Assembly: GCA_007693945.1 (NCBI GenBank)
Contig: RECP01000074.1
Span: 16,602 to 80,601 of the forward strand
DNA from: Spirochaetaceae bacterium
GTDB lineage: Bacteria; Spirochaetota; Spirochaetia; DSM-27196; PWMO01
Length of the DNA: 64,000 nucleotides
Direction of reading: 5' to 3'
Positions within the stretch are counted from its first letter, which is position 1. Every line of letters starts with the position of its first letter. Made by a program: the position numbers and the translations under genes. The notes under the pieces are model-generated. The model saw nothing but the letters and a program-made list of their open reading frames with translations. It had not been told where the DNA came from and did no database searches. Positions 61,742 through 64,000 of this stretch are shown here, one piece after another.

Positions 61742-62800
61742 TCAACCGAGCCTGCGGCGGAAGACCTCGCGCTGCATCACCGAACGCTCGTCAAGGTTGG
61801 TGAGTCCGGCTTCGTCGGCCCAGTCCATCGCTTCAAGAAACTCCTCGGTACGTATCGCGCGGGCGATCTGCGGGTATTCAAAGGCGCGATGCTCGACCCG
61901 ATACTGCGACATTATGTTGACATAGGTCGAGGTGGACAACGTGCCGGCCACCCAGTGCACGAACTCACGCGTTCCCGCGACGCGGTTGGGCATCACCAGA
62001 TGCCGGATCATCAGGCCCCGCATCGCCACCCCGCGTTCATCGGTGACCAGCTCACCAACCTGGCGGTGCATTTCCGCTATCGCGCTCCTGGCCGTCTGCG
62101 GATAGTCTGTTGCGGCGCCGGCGTAGCGCGCAGCCTGCGCGCCGTCCATGAACTTAAGGTCCGGTAGATAGATGTCGACAATCCCGTCCAGTAGACGGAC
62201 TGCCTCGAGTGAATCATAGCCGCCGGTATTGTAACAGAGCGGAATGCGCAACCCATTGCGGGCTGCAATGCGGGTTGCCCGCAGTATGCTCGGCATCACG
62301 TGGGTTGGCGTCACCAGATTGACGTTGTGGCAGCCCATGCGCTGAACGTTGAGCATCATATCGGCCAGACGCTGATCGTCAAACTGCGAGCCGCGTCCCT
62401 CGTGCGCGATCGGCCAGTTCTGGCAGAAGACGCAGCGCAGATTGCAGTTGGAGAAGAAGATCGTTCCCGAACCGTGGCGTCCCACCAGCGGGATCTCTTC
62501 TCCGAAGTGGGGTTGATACGCGTAGACAACCGCCTTATCGGTGCTGCGGCAGAGGCCGGTTTCTCCGCGCAGGCGGTTGACACCGCAGCGCCGCGGGCAG
62601 AGCTTGCACTCTTGCAGCATCGTGCGGGCCTGCTCGACCCGTTCCGCGAAACGGCCTTGCTCTTCAAGCTGCGCATACGCCGGCCGCCAGTCTGCGGCCA
62701 GCGGAGCTGCCTCGGACTCGCCGTGCGCGCGTCCGCCGACCAGCAGGGCACCAGCGGCACCCAGCATCCCGCCGAGAAAGCCGCGTCTCGATATCGCCAT
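61742..62800 (-). CDS. PflX-like (COG1313) radical SAM protein with twin-arginine signal
   Basis: A 352-residue radical SAM protein. Start ATG 62800 (GGAGG 5 nt upstream) gives AISRRGFLGGMLGAAGALLVGGRAHGESEA, a classical Tat signal with probable cleavage near 26. The body has a Cys block CKLCPRRCGVN...GLCR, the radical SAM triad SNCNLRCVFCQNW, YNTGGYDSLEAVRLLDGIVDIYLPDLKF and IRHLVMPNRVAGT. COG1313 proteins are annotated as pyruvate formate-lyase activase-like, but the target is unknown. Convergent with the AmrS gene and 35 bp downstream of the aldo/keto reductase gene, probably its operon partner. Confidence 0.85.
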   Translation of the reverse strand: MAISRRGFLGGMLGAAGALLVGGRAHGESEAAPLAADWRPAYAQLEEQGRFAERVEQARTMLQECKLCPRRCGVNRLRGETGLCRSTDKAVVYAYQPHFGEEIPLVGRHGSGTIFFSNCNLRCVFCQNWPIAHEGRGSQFDDQRLADMMLNVQRMGCHNVNLVTPTHVMPSILRATRIAARNGLRIPLCYNTGGYDSLEAVRLLDGIVDIYLPDLKFMDGAQAARYAGAATDYPQTARSAIAEMHRQVGELVTDERGVAMRGLMIRHLVMPNRVAGTREFVHWVAGTLSTSTYVNIMSQYRVEHRAFEYPQIARAIRTEEFLEAMDWADEAGLTNLDERSVMQREVFRRRLG

Positions 62801-62835
62801 ACCATCCTCCACGTACGGGAGCGTCTCCCCCGACG

Positions 62836-63843
62836 CTACCAGTGGTGTTTGAAGAAGTTGCCGTCGTTGGCGTAGCCGCTACTGAGATCTTCCAGCGCGG
62901 CACGTTCAGCGCGCGGTAGCGGCCTTGACCGGGCGGCAATCCTGACATTGTCTTCGAGTTCCCGGATACTGGAGATTCCCACAATGGCCGTCGAAACCGG
63001 GAAAGACAGCGTATACCCCAGTGCCTGATCCATGGATGTAATACCGTCATCGCGGAAGATCCGCCCCACCGCGGTGACTTTCATTGCGATGACACCCATA
63101 TCGTTTGACAACGCTTGACCAAGCAGTTCGTTCTGAAACGGTTTGTAGTGAATATCGGCAGCGTTGAGCGACATAAGCAGACAGTCGAACGGATACTCCC
63201 GTATTGCGCGCCTCAGGACGTCTGGATCGCGATGACCGGTGATGCCGGTGAAACGGATCACCCCGTCGCTGCGCAGACTCTCGAGCGCTTTGACCGCTCC
63301 CTGCGCCGAGAGCGCACGGGTCACGTCGGTGTCGGTGCGGACATTGTGTATCTGGTAGAGGTCGATCCGGTCGGTTTGCAGACGCCTCAGCGACTGCTCA
63401 ACCAGGCGCATCGTGCCGTCATAGCTGCGGTCATGGGTCTTGGTTGCCAGAAAGACCTCACTACGACGATCGGCCATGACGTGGCCGATGTTGGTTTCAC
63501 TGCCGCCACCGCCATAGGTTGGTGCCGTGTCGATGTAGTTGACCCCCAGGTCGAGTGCCCGGTTGATGATCCTGACCGCTTCGGCCTGGCGCTGCAGTTG
63601 CTGTACGACAGCCTCGCCTCCCAGACTGAAGGCTGCGATTTCAACTCCAGTCCTTCCCAGTCGGCGCAGTGGCATCGGGCGATTGGCGTCCGAATCCACC
63701 GCATCGTCCCCCGGCTCCTGATCGGCCCACGCCGGGTGCAAGCTGAAGAGCCCGGCTCCGGCAGCGCCGGCCCCCAGTGTGCGCAGGAACTGCCGCCGGC
63801 TCTGCTTGCGACTCAGGTTTTCAGTGCGCTTTCCGTCATCCAT
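62836..63843 (-). CDS. aldo/keto reductase with twin-arginine signal
   Basis: A 335-residue oxidoreductase with a Tat leader (KQSRRQFLRTLGAGAAGAGLFSLHPAWADQ). The aldo/keto reductase barrel contains the full catalytic tetrad: Asp and Tyr in NYIDTAPTYGGGGSE, Lys in LATKTHD, His in LYQIHNV. C-terminal IVGISSIRELEDNV fits the cofactor-binding helix. AKRs use NAD(P)H, so a periplasmic location would require the cofactor to be loaded before folded export. The ATG at 63843 is chosen over an upstream in-frame codon, which would extend into the repeat. First gene of the minus-strand pair. Confidence 0.87.
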   Translation of the reverse strand: MDDGKRTENLSRKQSRRQFLRTLGAGAAGAGLFSLHPAWADQEPGDDAVDSDANRPMPLRRLGRTGVEIAAFSLGGEAVVQQLQRQAEAVRIINRALDLGVNYIDTAPTYGGGGSETNIGHVMADRRSEVFLATKTHDRSYDGTMRLVEQSLRRLQTDRIDLYQIHNVRTDTDVTRALSAQGAVKALESLRSDGVIRFTGITGHRDPDVLRRAIREYPFDCLLMSLNAADIHYKPFQNELLGQALSNDMGVIAMKVTAVGRIFRDDGITSMDQALGYTLSFPVSTAIVGISSIRELEDNVRIAARSRPLPRAERAALEDLSSGYANDGNFFKHHW

Positions 63844-63905
63844 GGCAGAGTACCCGACTGCAAATTTAGCATGAGTGGCGCCGAAACGCAACTCAACGGT
63901 TTCGC

Positions 63906-64000
63906 GGCCAAAAATTCTGATTTTGGCCGTACGGGATCGGTTGGCATGGAGCTCCTGCGCGCCTGCCTCGAGAGCACCCCCGCTCACTTGTCCTCGCAGA
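63906..64000. repeat. hairpin-forming intergenic repeat, copy B, cut by the window end
   Basis: Matches copy A (84/88 from 63913). At its left end is a perfect hairpin GGCCAAAA / TTTTGGCC with a 7-nt loop (63906-63928). The sequence continues out of the window. Confidence 0.75.

Noticed and set aside
1..64000. CRISPR arrays, tRNA or rRNA genes, prophage or insertion sequences
   Set aside because: No regularly spaced direct repeats, no transposase or integrase-like frames, and no cloverleaf-like sequence noticed in the few intergenic gaps, all under about 260 bp.

Overview
The window looks like a chromosomal segment of a GC-rich (roughly 58-60 %), double-membraned, fermentative bacterium, most likely a free-living spirochaete (Spirochaetales). 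The inference rests on lipoproteins and small beta-barrels, a map-htrA pair and pgk-tpiA-secG cluster like those I recall from Treponema, an Rnf-type redox pump, and a branched-chain 2-oxoacid fermentation cluster of the kind expected in amino-acid-fermenting spirochaetes. The assignment is an inference. I see no rRNA, tRNA, CRISPR array, phage or transposase gene.

Layout. 1-9.8 kb: central housekeeping on the + strand (pgk, tpiA, secG, a flavodoxin-like protein, a J-domain protein, a SurA-like foldase, nusB, a TPR protein, map, a DegP/HtrA protease, a phosphoribosyltransferase). 9.8-11.7 kb: a minus-strand pair of envelope genes (beta-barrel and lipoprotein). 11.8-23.8 kb: folE2 followed by purine synthesis genes (purH split in two, then purB-guaB-purA-guaA), interrupted by small membrane/SPOR genes and a divergent lipoprotein. 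23.8-30.3 kb: a membrane metallophosphoesterase, an LTA-synthase-like sulfatase and a four-gene polar amino-acid ABC importer. 30.4-38.2 kb: serA, a broken sigma-54 activator, a near-consensus sigma-54 promoter, then buk, a P-loop ATPase, four 2-oxoacid:ferredoxin oxidoreductase subunits and ptb, which together would convert branched-chain 2-oxoacids to acyl-CoA, acyl-phosphate and acid plus ATP.

38.2-46.2 kb: a 2-hydroxyacid dehydrogenase, a tiny lipoprotein, a YD-repeat-like secreted protein, an OmpR/HK pair, a rhomboid protease, an esterase fused to a probable outer-membrane barrel, and a QTMAN-type glycosyltransferase. 46.2-51.5 kb: an unusual Rnf-like operon (rnfC, a rnfD-rnfG fusion with three predicted covalent FMN sites, rnfE, rnfA, DHODH-like) with no rnfB and without the membrane [2Fe-2S] cysteines. 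51.7-57.9 kb: tatA, a PAS-GGDEF-EAL protein, copA with a palindromic operator, and an aldo/keto reductase. 58-63.9 kb: a membrane spermidine-synthase-like protein and three consecutive genes with twin-arginine signals, two of which encode radical SAM enzymes.

Three cross-cutting patterns stand out. (1) At least seven promoter-proximal genes have a sigma-70-like -10 box ending only 5-9 nt before the start codon and no Shine-Dalgarno, so leaderless transcripts are predicted; an eighth has an estimated leader of about 5 nt. (2) A family of hairpin-forming, inverted-repeat-bounded intergenic repeats occurs four times. (3) The sigma-54 activator beside the buk operon appears to have lost several internal blocks in frame, including the ATPase Walker B region, although the sigma-54 promoter is intact.
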